From assembly GCF_000381885.1 (NCBI RefSeq), contig NZ_KB907219.1:1-64000 (forward strand): 64,000 bases of DNA. Direction: 5' to 3'. This document shows, piece by piece, positions 55,712 through 64,000 of the stretch. The notes below the pieces were generated by a model. The model was given only the letters and a program-made list of their open reading frames with translations. It was not told the origin of the DNA and did no database searches. The DNA is from Actinomadura atramentaria DSM 43919. Lineage in GTDB: Bacteria > Actinomycetota > Actinomycetes > Streptosporangiales > Streptosporangiaceae. Every line of letters starts with the position of its first letter. The stretch's first letter is position 1. The position numbers and the translations under genes are program-made.

Positions 55712-56287
55712 TCAGCGCGCCGCGCGGGCGAGCAGGGCGGCGCGCTCGCGCACGAACGGCTCGGGGTCGCGCTCGGCCAGCGCCCGGAACGCGTCGCCGA
55801 ACTGCGGGAAGCCGCTGTAGGACGCGGCGAACAGCGCGGCGTAGCGGACCCGGGCGTCGGCGTCGCGCAGCGCCGCCGCGACCCGGCGGAACACCTGCTC
55901 GTCGTAGCCGTCGGCGGCCAGGCCGAGGCGCAGCACCGCCTGGCCGCGGGCGCGCGGGTCGGACGCGCCGTCCACCGCGCGGCACAGGTCCGGCACGGTC
56001 CACGCCGCCAGCGCCTCGGCGGCGCGCGCGGCGGCGGTGCGGACGGTGCCGCGCGGCCCCGACAGCGCGTAGTGGCCGATCCCGAACATCGCGTCCTCGG
56101 CGTAGTGCAGGGCCGCGCCGTGCGCCTCCCACGTCACGCGGCCCTCCGTCCCGGCCGCGCGGTCGCGCTCGGTCACGTTCGTCATCGGCCAGCGCAGGGC
56201 CTTCGCGACCGCGTCCACGTCCTCGACCGTTGTGCCGGGGCGGAGCACGCGCCGCGGGGTCCGCAAGAGATCAGTACTGCTGGGCAT
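55712..56287 (-). CDS. HEAT-like helical repeat protein, unknown function
   Basis: A 191-residue helical protein. The C-terminal half reads as HEAT-like pairs (ARGQAVLRLGLAADGYDEQV, then ALRDADARVRYAALFAASYS, then FRALAERDPEPFVRERAALL). The N-terminal half has no recognised motif. Possibly a scaffold. A second ATG at 56296 would add three residues; neither has a clear ribosome site. Confidence 0.6.
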   Translation of the reverse strand: MPSSTDLLRTPRRVLRPGTTVEDVDAVAKALRWPMTNVTERDRAAGTEGRVTWEAHGAALHYAEDAMFGIGHYALSGPRGTVRTAAARAAEALAAWTVPDLCRAVDGASDPRARGQAVLRLGLAADGYDEQVFRRVAAALRDADARVRYAALFAASYSGFPQFGDAFRALAERDPEPFVRERAALLARAAR

Positions 56288-56389
56288 GCGGGGCATTGTG
56301 CAGCGAAGCGGACCGGGCCGCCACCGGAACGCGGCAATGTTGCGGCACCGCGGCGCGATCGGTACCGGAATCGTCGTCCGGCGCGGCGC

Positions 56390-57046
56390 TCAGTCCGGGT
56401 CGACGCCGCGGACCAGCAGCGCGACCTGCACCCGGTTGTTCAGCTCCAGCTTCGCGAGGATGCGCGAGACGTGCGCCTTCACCGTCGCGACGCTCAGCGA
56501 CAGCTCCCGGGCGATCTCCCCGTTGGTGCGGCCGACGCCGACCAGGTCCGCGACGGCGCGCTCGGCGGCGGTGAGCCGCCCGAGCAGCGCGCGGGCGCGG
56601 TCGCGGCGCGGGTCGGCCCCGGCCGCGACGTAGCGCATCATGCGGCGCAGCACCTCGGGGGACAGCATCGGCTCCCCGGCCGCGACCGCCCGGATCGCCC
56701 GCAGGATCTCGGCGGGCTCGGTGTGCTTCAGCAGGAAGCCGCCCGCGCCCGCGCGCAGCGCGCCGAGGATGTGGTCGTCGGTGTCGAACGTCGTCAGGAT
56801 GACGATCTCCGGCGGGTCCGTGCGGGACCGCAGCCGCTCGGTCGCCGCGAGGCCGTCCAGCCGGGGCATCCGGATGTCCATCAGGACGACGTCGGGGCGG
56901 TGCCGGTTCACCGCGGGGACGACCTCGGCGCCGTCGGCGACGCCCTCGACGACCTCGATGTCGGGCGCGTCGGCCAGGATCATCGACAGCCCGGTCCGCA
57001 CCAGGGCGTCGTCGTCCACGATGAGCACGCGGATGGGAGAGTCCAC
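56390..57046 (-). CDS. NarL/LuxR-type response regulator, orphan in this window
   Basis: A 218-residue regulator. The receiver domain has VLIVDDDALVRTGLSMIL, the phosphorylation Asp in VVLMDIRMPRLDG, and the Thr/Lys switch residues in ILTTFDTDDH and FLLKHTEP. The DNA-binding domain is LuxR-type (LTAAERAVADLVGVGRTNGE, IARELSLSVATVKAHVSRIL). No sensor kinase is next to it; the gene upstream is a sulfotransferase and the gene downstream a HEAT-like protein. The phosphodonor is therefore encoded elsewhere. Confidence 0.93.
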   Translation of the reverse strand: MDSPIRVLIVDDDALVRTGLSMILADAPDIEVVEGVADGAEVVPAVNRHRPDVVLMDIRMPRLDGLAATERLRSRTDPPEIVILTTFDTDDHILGALRAGAGGFLLKHTEPAEILRAIRAVAAGEPMLSPEVLRRMMRYVAAGADPRRDRARALLGRLTAAERAVADLVGVGRTNGEIARELSLSVATVKAHVSRILAKLELNNRVQVALLVRGVDPD

Positions 57047-57083
57047 CGGTCCAGCGTAGGGCCAGGCCGCGAGGCCCCGGTGC

Positions 57084-58082
57084 TCAGGCGGGCGCGGGGG
57101 CCAGCGACTCCACCGGGTTCGGCTCGCGGAGCCGCCGCGCGCGGTCCATGACGGCCTGGCCGCGCTGGACGCGCCAGCGCCGCAGCTCGACCGCCCGGAA
57201 CCGCGCCAGGTGCCGCGCGTCCGGCCGGGGCAGGCCCGCGGGCGCGTACCCCCAGTCCGCGAGGCGGTCCCCGGCGACGTGCTCGACCAGGCCCGCCTCC
57301 CATTCGGCGAGGCGGTCGGCCCACGCGCCGACCCGCCGGGTGTCGACGTCCTGGTGCGTCCGCAGGTGCCACGCCCGCTTGGCCGGGACGGTGCGCCGCG
57401 CGTGGTGGCGGGGCTCGGCCATCGCCGGGTCGTACTCCTCGCCGAGGAAGGCGCACAGGCCGCGCAGCGCGGCCTCCGGGTCGGCGGTCAGGTCCTCGTA
57501 GCGCATCTGGTGGAAGGTGTCGGGGCCGAGCCGGGCGGCGTTGCGCGCGCCCGCGTCGATCGCCTCGCGCCAGGTCAGCGCGGCGCTGAACACGTCGCCG
57601 CCGTACCAGGGCATGGACCGCAGGGACGCGACCGCGTCGCGGCCGTCGCGGACCAGGTGGACGAACTGCGCGTCGGGGAACAGCCGCAGCAGCATCGGCA
57701 CCTGCCGGAAGTAGCCGGGCCGCTTGTCGCCCCACCGGGCCCGGCCGTGCGCCTCGGCGTACCGGGAGAAGACCGTCGCGAGCGCGGAGCCGATCGTGGG
57801 CGGCGCGGCGACGATCGCCTCGGCGGTCTCGTCCCGGTCCAGCGGCGCGAGCGCGCGGAACTTGGCCTCGTCCCGTCCGACGAGCCAGGACGCGAACGCG
57901 CGCCGGTTCGCGGGCTCGGCGAGGTCGCCGAACTCCAGCCGGTGCCGGTAGGCGGGCTGCACCAGCCGCGTCTCGCTGGGCAGCGCGATGCGGCGGTGGC
58001 AGTGCAGCATCTGCTGGAGCAGGGTCGTGCCGGAGCGGGGACAGCCGAGGACGATGATCGGCCGCGGGGTCGGGAGCGTCAT
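57084..58082 (-). CDS. sulfotransferase family protein
   Basis: A 332-residue PAPS-dependent sulfotransferase. The 5'-phosphosulfate loop is IIVLGCPRSGTTLLQQMLHC at residue 8, the 3'-phosphate motif LVRDGRDAVASLRSMPW; the C-terminal Arg/Trp-rich region (LARFRAVELRRWRV) is typical of actinomycete members. The acceptor could be a glycan, lipid or secondary metabolite. The start at 58082 was set by the PAPS loop. It ends 37 nt before the response regulator gene and may share its transcript. Confidence 0.88.
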   Translation of the reverse strand: MTLPTPRPIIVLGCPRSGTTLLQQMLHCHRRIALPSETRLVQPAYRHRLEFGDLAEPANRRAFASWLVGRDEAKFRALAPLDRDETAEAIVAAPPTIGSALATVFSRYAEAHGRARWGDKRPGYFRQVPMLLRLFPDAQFVHLVRDGRDAVASLRSMPWYGGDVFSAALTWREAIDAGARNAARLGPDTFHQMRYEDLTADPEAALRGLCAFLGEEYDPAMAEPRHHARRTVPAKRAWHLRTHQDVDTRRVGAWADRLAEWEAGLVEHVAGDRLADWGYAPAGLPRPDARHLARFRAVELRRWRVQRGQAVMDRARRLREPNPVESLAPAPA

Positions 58083-58168
58083 ACCGGTCCAGCATGGACG
58101 CCCGAACTGAACGCGAAGGTGTGGGAAACCTGAGAAATCGCTGAGACCGGGGCGGGTGCGCCCTTCAT

Positions 58169-58201
58169 CCGCCCGGCCGGGGACGCGCCCCGGCCGGGCG
58201 G
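58169..58201 (-). terminator. terminator of the L,D-transpeptidase gene
   Basis: CCGCCCGGCCGGGG (58169-58182) pairs perfectly with CCCCGGCCGGGCGG (58188-58201), 14 bp with a 5-nt loop, 6 nt after the transpeptidase stop on the minus strand. Confidence 0.7.
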
Positions 58202-58207
58202 GACGGG

Positions 58208-59398
58208 TCAGAGCTTCGCGCCCGTCACGGACTTGCCGAGGGCGCTGCCCGCCAGCCAGTCCTGCCACGACTTCGCCCACGGCGTCGGGCCGTTGCCGAA
58301 CCGCAGCTTGCGCGTGGTCCCGCTGATCTGGACGATGTCGCCTCGGTTGGTGAACTCGTAGAACCACTTCGCGTCCGCCGGGGCCGCGTTCACGCAGCCG
58401 TGGCTGACGTTGGCGTTGCCCTGCGAGCCGACCGACCACGGCGCGCTGTGGACGAACGTGCCGCTGTAGGTGAGGCGGACGTTCCAGTCCGTCGGCGTCC
58501 GGTACGCACCGGGATCACCGGTCGTGGCCGAGTCCATCACCATGTGCGGCGTCTTCTCCTGGGCGATCATCGTGCCGCTGTAGCTGTCGTCGCCCGGCTT
58601 GCCGAGGCTGACCTTCATCGTCCGCACGACCGAGCCGCCCGACGTCACCGTCGCCCGGTGGGTGTTCGCGTTCACCTTCGTGATGTGCCGCTCGCCGACC
58701 GAGAAGTCCAGCGTGCGGTCCTTCATGCCGTACACGCCGTCCCCGACCTTCACCCCGGCCAGGTGCGCGACGACGCGGACCTTCTGCCCGGTCGGCCAGT
58801 AATCGCGCGGACGGAAGTCCACCTCGCGGTCGCTGATCCAGTTCCACGCGCCCTCGACCGGCGTCGACATCCGGACCTCCAGCGACCGCTCGACGGCCGC
58901 GCGGGCCTCCTTCGTCGCCACCGGCTGCGACAGCAGCAACTGGACCGGCATCCCCACGCCGACCTTCTCGCCGTCCAGCGGGGACATGCCACTCTCCAGC
59001 TTCTTGCGCGGCTTGAGCGTCGTGAACGAGGACGTCGCGGTGACGGCCCGGCCGTCCGCGTCGCCCTTCGCCGTCACCGTGTAGGCGGTGGACGGCTTGA
59101 GCCCCCACGTCGTCCGCCACGTCCGCCCGTCCGCCGACAGCGCCCCGGCCGCCTTGTCGCCCTTGGCGTCCGCGACCGTCACCTCGGTCAGCCTGCCGCT
59201 CTTCGCCCGGACCGTCACCGGCTGGTCCGGCGCGACGCCCTGCGTCCCGGTCGCCGGGACGATCTCCGGCGGCGGCGCCTCGGCGGCCTTGGCCGAGCCG
59301 CCCCCGGCCCCGTCACCCCCCGACGAGCATCCGGCGGCCCCCAGCACCACACCGGCGGCGAGCGCGGCGCCCGCCACCGCCGTCCGACCCCTCAGCAC
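58208..59398 (-). CDS. L,D-transpeptidase (YkuD), lipoprotein
   Basis: A 396-residue cell-wall cross-linking enzyme, the type forming 3-3 peptidoglycan links. The signal peptide ends in LGAAGCSSG, a lipobox. Two Ig-like domains follow (residues about 45-235), then the YkuD domain with the catalytic SHGCVNAAPADAKWFYEF, the Cys being the nucleophile, and the partner His in TFVHSAPWS. The layout matches mycobacterial Ldt2 (signal, two Ig-like, YkuD, C-terminal tail). The GTG start has GAGGAGG upstream. Single gene, with its own terminator. Confidence 0.95.
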   Translation of the reverse strand: MLRGRTAVAGAALAAGVVLGAAGCSSGGDGAGGGSAKAAEAPPPEIVPATGTQGVAPDQPVTVRAKSGRLTEVTVADAKGDKAAGALSADGRTWRTTWGLKPSTAYTVTAKGDADGRAVTATSSFTTLKPRKKLESGMSPLDGEKVGVGMPVQLLLSQPVATKEARAAVERSLEVRMSTPVEGAWNWISDREVDFRPRDYWPTGQKVRVVAHLAGVKVGDGVYGMKDRTLDFSVGERHITKVNANTHRATVTSGGSVVRTMKVSLGKPGDDSYSGTMIAQEKTPHMVMDSATTGDPGAYRTPTDWNVRLTYSGTFVHSAPWSVGSQGNANVSHGCVNAAPADAKWFYEFTNRGDIVQISGTTRKLRFGNGPTPWAKSWQDWLAGSALGKSVTGAKL

Positions 59399-59498
59399 CC
59401 TTGTCCTCCTCGCGGTTCGTCGAGCACGCGGGGATTCCCCCGCCCGCCAGCGTATGCGGCGAACGGGGGAGTGCGGTCGCGATCCGGACGAGCGCCGG

Positions 59499-60254
59499 TC
59501 AGCCGGCGGCCGGAACCCGCGCGGCGGCCGCGCGGTCCAGCAGGAACAGCGTGCGCTCGCGGCCCGCGACCCCGGCCGCCGGGGCGTCCGCCGGGTCCGC
59601 GCCGCCGAGCGCCCGGCCGACCGCGTCGGCCTTGCCCTCGCCCGCCGCCAGCACCCAGACCTCGCGCGCCGCCCGCAGCGCGGGGAACGTCAGCGAGATC
59701 CGCGTCGGCGGCGGCTTGGGAGCGCCGTGGACGTCGGTGACCGACCCCTCGGCGCGCAGCGCGGGACGGCCGGGGAACAGCGACGCGACATGCGCGTCCG
59801 GGCCGATGCCGAGCAGCACCACGTCGAACGACGGGACGACCCCGCCGTCCGCCGGCAGCGCCGCCGCGCGCAGCTCAGACGCGTACCGCGCCGCCGCCTT
59901 CGCCGTGTCGTCGCCGTCCGGGCCGCCCGCCGCGGGCATCGGGTGGACGCGCGCCGGGTCCAGCGCGACGTGGTCGAGCAGCGCGGCGCGGGCCCCGGTC
60001 TCGTTGCGCTCCGGGTCGCCCGTGGGCAGGAACCGCTCGTCGCCCCACCACAGGTCCAGCCGCGCCCAGTCGATCGCGGCGCGCGCCGGGGACGCGGCGA
60101 GCGCCGCCAGCACCGCGGTGCCGACGCCGCCGCCGGTCAGCACGAGCGACGCCGCGCCGCGCGCCGCCTGCGCGTCCGTCACGACGGTGACGAGCCGCGC
60201 CGCGACGGCCGCCGCGAGCACGTCCTGATCAGGATGGACGATGACGCCCGTCAC
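59499..60254 (-). CDS. pgl: 6-phosphogluconolactonase
   Basis: A 251-residue enzyme opening 6-phosphogluconolactone in the oxidative pentose phosphate pathway. The family signatures are LVLTGGGVGTAVLAAL, DLWWGDERFLPTGDPERNET, VLLGIGPDAHVASLFPG and ISLTFPALRAAREVWVLAAG. It starts at a GTG that overlaps the opcA stop, and shares the operon pgi-zwf-opcA-pgl. Confidence 0.96.
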   Translation of the reverse strand: MTGVIVHPDQDVLAAAVAARLVTVVTDAQAARGAASLVLTGGGVGTAVLAALAASPARAAIDWARLDLWWGDERFLPTGDPERNETGARAALLDHVALDPARVHPMPAAGGPDGDDTAKAAARYASELRAAALPADGGVVPSFDVVLLGIGPDAHVASLFPGRPALRAEGSVTDVHGAPKPPPTRISLTFPALRAAREVWVLAAGEGKADAVGRALGGADPADAPAAGVAGRERTLFLLDRAAAARVPAAG

Positions 60255-61354
60255 GCGCCGTCCTCCTTCTTCCGCGCGGGGGTCTTCCCGGCCGCCTTGC
60301 CCTCGGCCTTCTCCTCCGCGCGGTGCCCCGCCCGGCTCGCCGCCCGCTGCGCGGCCCGCTCGGCGGCGCGGTCGGCCGCGTCCTCGGCGGCCACCCGCTC
60401 GGCGCGCTCGCCCGGCAGGTCGGGATCGCGCTTGCCCGCCGCGAGCGCCAGGTCCTTGGCGAACCGGTCCGCCGCCTCCTGGTAGGTCTCGTCGGGGTCG
60501 AGCCGCCGCAGCTCCTCGGCCAGCAGCTCCGACATCGGGCGGCGCAGCAGCGACACCCGCCGGTCGGGCTGGTCGGGCCGCGACAGCGTCGCCACCCGGC
60601 CGTCCGGACGGGACACCACCAGGTCGCCGCCGGACGTGCGCAGCGTCACCCCGGTGATGCCGGGCCCGTCGGACACCTCGCGGACGATGCCCACGCCGAG
60701 CCGCACCGACAGCCACGCCGCCAGCAGCTCCGCGCTCGGGCTGTCGGGCTCCGCCGACACCGAGCCGCCGAGGATCGCGTCGTGGTCCTGGTCGAGGATC
60801 GAGGCGAGCAGCGTCCGCCACGTCGTGATGCGCGTCCAGGAGAAGTCGGTGTCGCCCGGCCGGTAGCCCTCCGCGAGCCGCACCAGCGTGCCGAGCCGGT
60901 CGCGGGCCGCGTACGCGTCGGTGACGCGCCGCGACGCCAGCCGCCCGAGCGGGTCGCGGGCGGGCTCCTTGGGCACCTTGCCGCCCGGCCACCACGTCAC
61001 CACCGGCGTGTCCGGCATCAGCAGCGGCACGACGACCGAGTCGGCGTGCTCGGCGAGCGGCCCGTACATGCGCAGCAGGACCGTCTCGCCCGGCCCGGTC
61101 TCGCCCATCCGGATCTCGGCGTCCAGCCGGGACGTGCTGCCGCGCGCGTCGCGGGAGATGACGGTCAGGACGCGGCACGGGTGCTCGCGCGCGGCCTCCG
61201 TCGCCGCCCGCACCGCGTCGTACTGCGCCGACTCGTCGGTGACGATGATCAGCGTCAGCACCATGCCGACGGCCGGGCCGCCCATGAGGTGGCGGGCCTG
61301 CGTCAGCGCGTCCTGGATCGCCCGGGTCGTGGTCCCGGTGAGGTCGATGTTCAT
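60251..61354 (-). CDS. opcA: glucose-6-phosphate dehydrogenase assembly protein OpcA
   Basis: A 367-residue protein starting MNIDLTGTTTRAIQDALTQA. OpcA is an allosteric activator of Zwf in cyanobacteria and actinobacteria; its usual features are here (VLTLIIVTDESAQYDAVRAA, SVVVPLLMPDTPVVTWWPGG, FSWTRITTWRTLLASILDQD). The C-terminal 55 residues are an extra Ala/Arg/Glu/Lys-rich tail (AAERAAQRAASRAGHRAEEK), probably disordered or coiled. Two nt separate it from zwf and it overlaps pgl by 4 nt. Confidence 0.94.
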   Translation of the reverse strand: MNIDLTGTTTRAIQDALTQARHLMGGPAVGMVLTLIIVTDESAQYDAVRAATEAAREHPCRVLTVISRDARGSTSRLDAEIRMGETGPGETVLLRMYGPLAEHADSVVVPLLMPDTPVVTWWPGGKVPKEPARDPLGRLASRRVTDAYAARDRLGTLVRLAEGYRPGDTDFSWTRITTWRTLLASILDQDHDAILGGSVSAEPDSPSAELLAAWLSVRLGVGIVREVSDGPGITGVTLRTSGGDLVVSRPDGRVATLSRPDQPDRRVSLLRRPMSELLAEELRRLDPDETYQEAADRFAKDLALAAGKRDPDLPGERAERVAAEDAADRAAERAAQRAASRAGHRAEEKAEGKAAGKTPARKKEDGA

Positions 61355-61356
61355 GC

Positions 61357-62886
61357 CTAGAGTCGCCTCCACGCGCGCCCGTCGCGCGCCATCAGTTCGT
61401 CCGCGCTGTCGGGTCCGTAGCCGCCGGAGCGGTACTGGTCGACCTCGCCGCGCTCGGCCCAGAACTCGGTGATCGGGTCGAGGATCTGCCAGGACAGCTC
61501 GACCTCCTCCTGCCGGGGGAACAGCGGGGGGTCGCCGATCAGGACGTCCAGCAGCAGCCGCTCGTACGCCTCCGGCGAGGACTCGGTGAACGACTCGCCG
61601 TAGGCGAAGTCCATGTTCACGTCGCGGATCTCCATCGAGGTGCCCGGGACCTTCGACCCGAAACGGACCGTTATCCCCTCGTCCGGCTGCACGCGCATCA
61701 CCAGCGCGTTCTGCCCCAGCTCCTCGGTGTCGGTGTGCGAGAACGGCAGGTGCGGGGCCTTCTGGAACACCAGCGCGACCTCGGTCACCCGGCGGCTGAG
61801 CCGCTTGCCCGTCCGCAGGTAGAACGGGACGCCCGCCCACCGGCGGTTCTCGATCTCCAGCTTCACCGCCGCGTACGTCTCGGTGCGCGACGACGCGGGG
61901 ATGCCGTCCTCCTCCAGGTACCCCCTGACGTTCACGCCGCCCTGCCAGCCCGACGCGTACTGCCCGCGCGCCGTCGCCAGCCCCAGCTCGCCCGGCACCT
62001 TCACCGACGAGAGGATCTTGGCCTTCTCGGCGCGGACGGCCTCCGCGCTGAACGACGTCGGCTCCTCCATCGCCGTCAGCGCCAGCAACTGCAGCAGGTG
62101 GTTCTGGATGACGTCGCGCGCCGCGCCGATCCCGTCGTAGTAGCCCGCCCGGCCGCCGATGCCGATGTCCTCGGCCATCGTGATCTGCACGTGGTCGACG
62201 AACCCCCGGTTCCAGATCGGCTCGAACATCGTGTTCGCGAACCGCAGCGCCAGGATGTTCTGCACCGTCTCCTTGCCGAGGTAGTGGTCGATCCGGAAGA
62301 TCGACTCCTCGGGGAAGACGCGGTGGACGGTCGCGTTCAGCTCCCGCGCGCTCGCCAGGTCGTGCCCGAACGGCTTCTCGATGACGACGCGGCGGAACCC
62401 GTGGTGCCCGCCGCCGCCCGCCAGGCCGCTGTTCTGCAGCTGCTCGACGACCTGGGGGAAGAACTTCGGGGGGATCGACAGGTAGAACGCGTAGTTGCCG
62501 CCGGTGCCGCGGCTCTCGTCCAGCTCCTTGACGGCCATCGCCAGCGTCTCGAACGCCCCCGGGTCGCTGAACTCGCCGGGGACGAAGTGCATGCCCTCCG
62601 CCAGGTGCTCCCAGACGTCCTCGCGGAACGGCGTCCGCGCGTGCTTCTTCACCGACTCGTAGGCGATCTGGCGGAAGTCCTGGTGGTCCCACTCGCGCCG
62701 CGCGAAGCCCACGAGCGAGAAGCCCGGGGGGAGGAGCCCGCGGTTGGCGAGGTCGTAGATGGCGGGCAGCAGCTTCTTGCGCGACAGGTCCCCGGTCACG
62801 CCGAAGAGCACCAGGACGCTCGGCCCCGCCACGCGCGGCAGCCTCTTGTCCCGGGGATCTCGCAGCGGATTGGGTGTGGTGGTCAC
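61357..62886 (-). CDS. zwf: glucose-6-phosphate dehydrogenase
   Basis: A 509-residue enzyme that makes 6-phosphogluconolactone and NADPH. The nucleotide fold is VLVLFGVTGDLSRKKLLPAI; the substrate signature RIDHYLGKETVQNILALRFA holds the catalytic His/Lys; VIEKPFGHDLASARELN precedes it. The GTG at 62886 gives the usual N-terminus MTTTPNPLRDPRDKRLPRVA and has GAGGGGG upstream. Directly downstream of pgi with a 283-nt spacer that carries a hairpin, so it may have its own promoter. Confidence 0.97.
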   Translation of the reverse strand: MTTTPNPLRDPRDKRLPRVAGPSVLVLFGVTGDLSRKKLLPAIYDLANRGLLPPGFSLVGFARREWDHQDFRQIAYESVKKHARTPFREDVWEHLAEGMHFVPGEFSDPGAFETLAMAVKELDESRGTGGNYAFYLSIPPKFFPQVVEQLQNSGLAGGGGHHGFRRVVIEKPFGHDLASARELNATVHRVFPEESIFRIDHYLGKETVQNILALRFANTMFEPIWNRGFVDHVQITMAEDIGIGGRAGYYDGIGAARDVIQNHLLQLLALTAMEEPTSFSAEAVRAEKAKILSSVKVPGELGLATARGQYASGWQGGVNVRGYLEEDGIPASSRTETYAAVKLEIENRRWAGVPFYLRTGKRLSRRVTEVALVFQKAPHLPFSHTDTEELGQNALVMRVQPDEGITVRFGSKVPGTSMEIRDVNMDFAYGESFTESSPEAYERLLLDVLIGDPPLFPRQEEVELSWQILDPITEFWAERGEVDQYRSGGYGPDSADELMARDGRAWRRL

Positions 62887-63092
62887 GTGGGCGCCCCCTC
62901 TTCTCGCACTCTCGGTCCTGGCCGTGGGCGGTTCCCGCCCACGTCGTCGACTGCGCCGCGCCCGCCTCCGCGCCCCGGGAGGACCGGCCGCGGGCGCGGG
63001 ACCGCCAGGACCCGGTCAACGCCCCCTTCGGGTCGATCCTTCCCGATGGCCGGGTCACGGCAATCCCAGCCCCGCGTCACGGGGCGGGCAGC

Positions 63093-63114
63093 GGGCCGGG
63101 GGTCTACCCGGCCC
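63093..63114 (-). terminator. hairpin between pgi and zwf
   Basis: GGGCCGGG (63093-63100) pairs with CCCGGCCC (63107-63114), 8 bp and a 6-nt loop, about 55 nt after the pgi stop on the minus strand. The rest of the 283-nt spacer (62887-63169) shows nothing else clear. Confidence 0.5.
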
Positions 63115-63169
63115 GTGGTCGGGTACACCGGACGCCCGTCCGCCGGGCGGTCCGGTCCGGGCCGCCGGG

Positions 63170-64000
63170 TCACGGCAGCGCCGCCGTCACCGCGCGCGCC
63201 GCGGCGATGAGCCGCCCCGCCCCGCGGACCGGGTCGCGCAGGTGCAGGTGGACGACCGGCAGCCCGCGCTGCCGCAGCGCCCGCGCCTCGGCCAGGCCCC
63301 GGGTGAACTGCAGCGTCGCCAGCCCGTACGGGCGGCCCGGCACCGGGTGGTCGCCGAGCGGGTCGCCCGCGGCGGGCTCGCCCGTCACGACGAGGAACGC
63401 GCCGGTGCCCGGCCCGTCCTTGTGGACCGCGCCGGTCGCGTGCAGGTAGCCCGGGCCCGGCCCGTAGGCGACCGGGCGGCGCGCCCCGCGCGCCAGCGAC
63501 GGCGCGAGGTAGCGGCCGGAGAACTCGCCCGACAGGTAGCTCGCCACCGCCAGGTAGCCGGTGCCGGGGACGCGGTCCAGCAGCATCGCCAGCACCGACT
63601 CCAGGTCGGAGCCGCCGCGCCACGCCAAATCCGTGTGGATCTCGACGTCGCCGTCCACCGCGACGGGCGGCCCGACCGGCGGCCGCCCGCCGCCGTCGGC
63701 CTGCAGCATCGTCGCGGCCCGGTCCTCGGCCTCCTGCGCGGCGGCCCCGCCCGACTCGAACGGGTTCACGCCGAGCAGCCAGCCCGCGATGGCCGTCGCG
63801 TACTCCCAGACGACGAACTGCGCGCCGACCGGGCCCCACACGCACGTGTCGTCGTCCTCGCCCGCGCCGGCCGGGTTGATCGAGACCGCGTGCAGGTCCG
63901 GGTAGGGGACGGGCACGCCCGGCGGCTCGAACGCCACGATCCCCCGGCCGCGCCGCCCGGTCCCGACCGCGACGAGCTGGGAGATCCACGCCGTCAGCGG
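63170..64000 (-). CDS. pgi: glucose-6-phosphate isomerase, partial at window end
   Basis: The last 276 residues of a reading frame open to the window edge; the visible start at 63937 is internal. Actinobacterial PGI features are AWISQLVAVGTGRRGRGIVA at the start, then FVVWEYATAIAGWLLGVNPF, GGSDLESVLAMLLDRVPGTG, and the active-site stretch GPGYLHATGAVHKDGPGTGA. It interconverts glucose-6-P and fructose-6-P. Upstream (right of the window) one would expect tal and tkt. Confidence 0.92.
   Translation of the reverse strand, partial: PLTAWISQLVAVGTGRRGRGIVAFEPPGVPVPYPDLHAVSINPAGAGEDDDTCVWGPVGAQFVVWEYATAIAGWLLGVNPFESGGAAAQEAEDRAATMLQADGGGRPPVGPPVAVDGDVEIHTDLAWRGGSDLESVLAMLLDRVPGTGYLAVASYLSGEFSGRYLAPSLARGARRPVAYGPGPGYLHATGAVHKDGPGTGAFLVVTGEPAAGDPLGDHPVPGRPYGLATLQFTRGLAEARALRQRGLPVVHLHLRDPVRGAGRLIAAARAVTAALP

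Noticed and set aside
57084..58082. Start of a natural-product gene cluster at the sulfotransferase
   Set aside because: No PKS, NRPS, terpene or tailoring genes next to it; neighbours are regulatory and cell-wall genes.
60251..63058. 935-codon minus-strand frame
   Set aside because: Only its last 367 codons are OpcA; the rest is an out-of-frame reading of zwf. The real start is at 61354.

Overview
The window is a very GC-rich chromosomal segment of an actinomycete, most likely of the Thermomonosporaceae/Streptosporangiales type (Actinomadura-like); the genus cannot be fixed from the sequence alone. The evidence is the strong G/C third-codon bias, frequent GTG/TTG starts, the actinobacterial genes steA/steB, whiA, rbpA, opcA and an S-(hydroxymethyl)mycothiol dehydrogenase, a mycobacterial-type 6TM-HAMP adenylate cyclase, and the order uvrA-uvrC-rapZ-yvcK-whiA-gap-pgk-tpiA-secG-rbpA-pgl-opcA-zwf-pgi. 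No insertion sequence, integrase, CRISPR array, tRNA or prophage was seen.

Region by region. (1) 1-194: the end of an rRNA operon (5S rRNA and its terminator). (2) 0.2-12 kb: a repeat-rich Arg/Gly/Asp protein with a TPR core and acidic tail; a metallo-beta-lactamase (MBL) hydrolase and a DUF1015 protein; a small TPR protein, a HAD phosphatase and an SCP2 protein; then an overlapping run of small ORF-tlyA-nadK-recN. (3) 12-18.1 kb: steA-steB followed by a MraY/WecA-like protein, a MurJ-like flippase and a GT4 glycosyltransferase, an apparent cell-envelope/division operon. (4) 18.1-30.3 kb: terC behind a candidate manganese (yybP-ykoY) riboswitch, a double acyl-CoA dehydrogenase, a lipoprotein-MoxR-VWA cassette, a membrane adenylate cyclase, a lipoprotein, the mscR-MBL formaldehyde detoxification pair and a 48-residue membrane peptide. 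(5) 30.5-42.8 kb: a large CRP-like/NB-ARC/TPR protein, then uvrA (with a candidate SOS box), a Rieske lipoprotein, uvrC, rapZ, yvcK and whiA. (6) 42.8-46.2 kb: three overlapping genes for related membrane/secreted proteins of unknown function. (7) 46.2-50.6 kb: gap (behind two candidate DasR-type operators), pgk, tpiA, secG, rbpA. (8) 50.6-59.4 kb: glyA behind a candidate ZTP riboswitch, then accessory genes (methyltransferase, ACT-GNAT, carboxymuconolactone-decarboxylase family, GNAT, a thioredoxin-fold protein without its cysteines, a HEAT-like protein, an orphan response regulator, a sulfotransferase, an L,D-transpeptidase). (9) 59.5-64 kb: pgl-opcA-zwf-pgi of the pentose phosphate pathway, pgi running off the end.

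How the parts fit: lower glycolysis (gap-pgk-tpiA), the oxidative pentose phosphate branch (zwf-opcA-pgl-pgi) and the carbon-linked regulators yvcK and rapZ lie together, with excision repair (uvrA, uvrC) and whiA. The items most worth a second look are the CRP/NB-ARC/TPR protein, the three-gene envelope cassette between whiA and gap, the two riboswitch candidates with readable expression platforms, the paired DasR-like sites before gap, and the 51-bp tandem repeats in the protein beside the rRNA operon. Everything here was read by eye; no database search or folding program was run.
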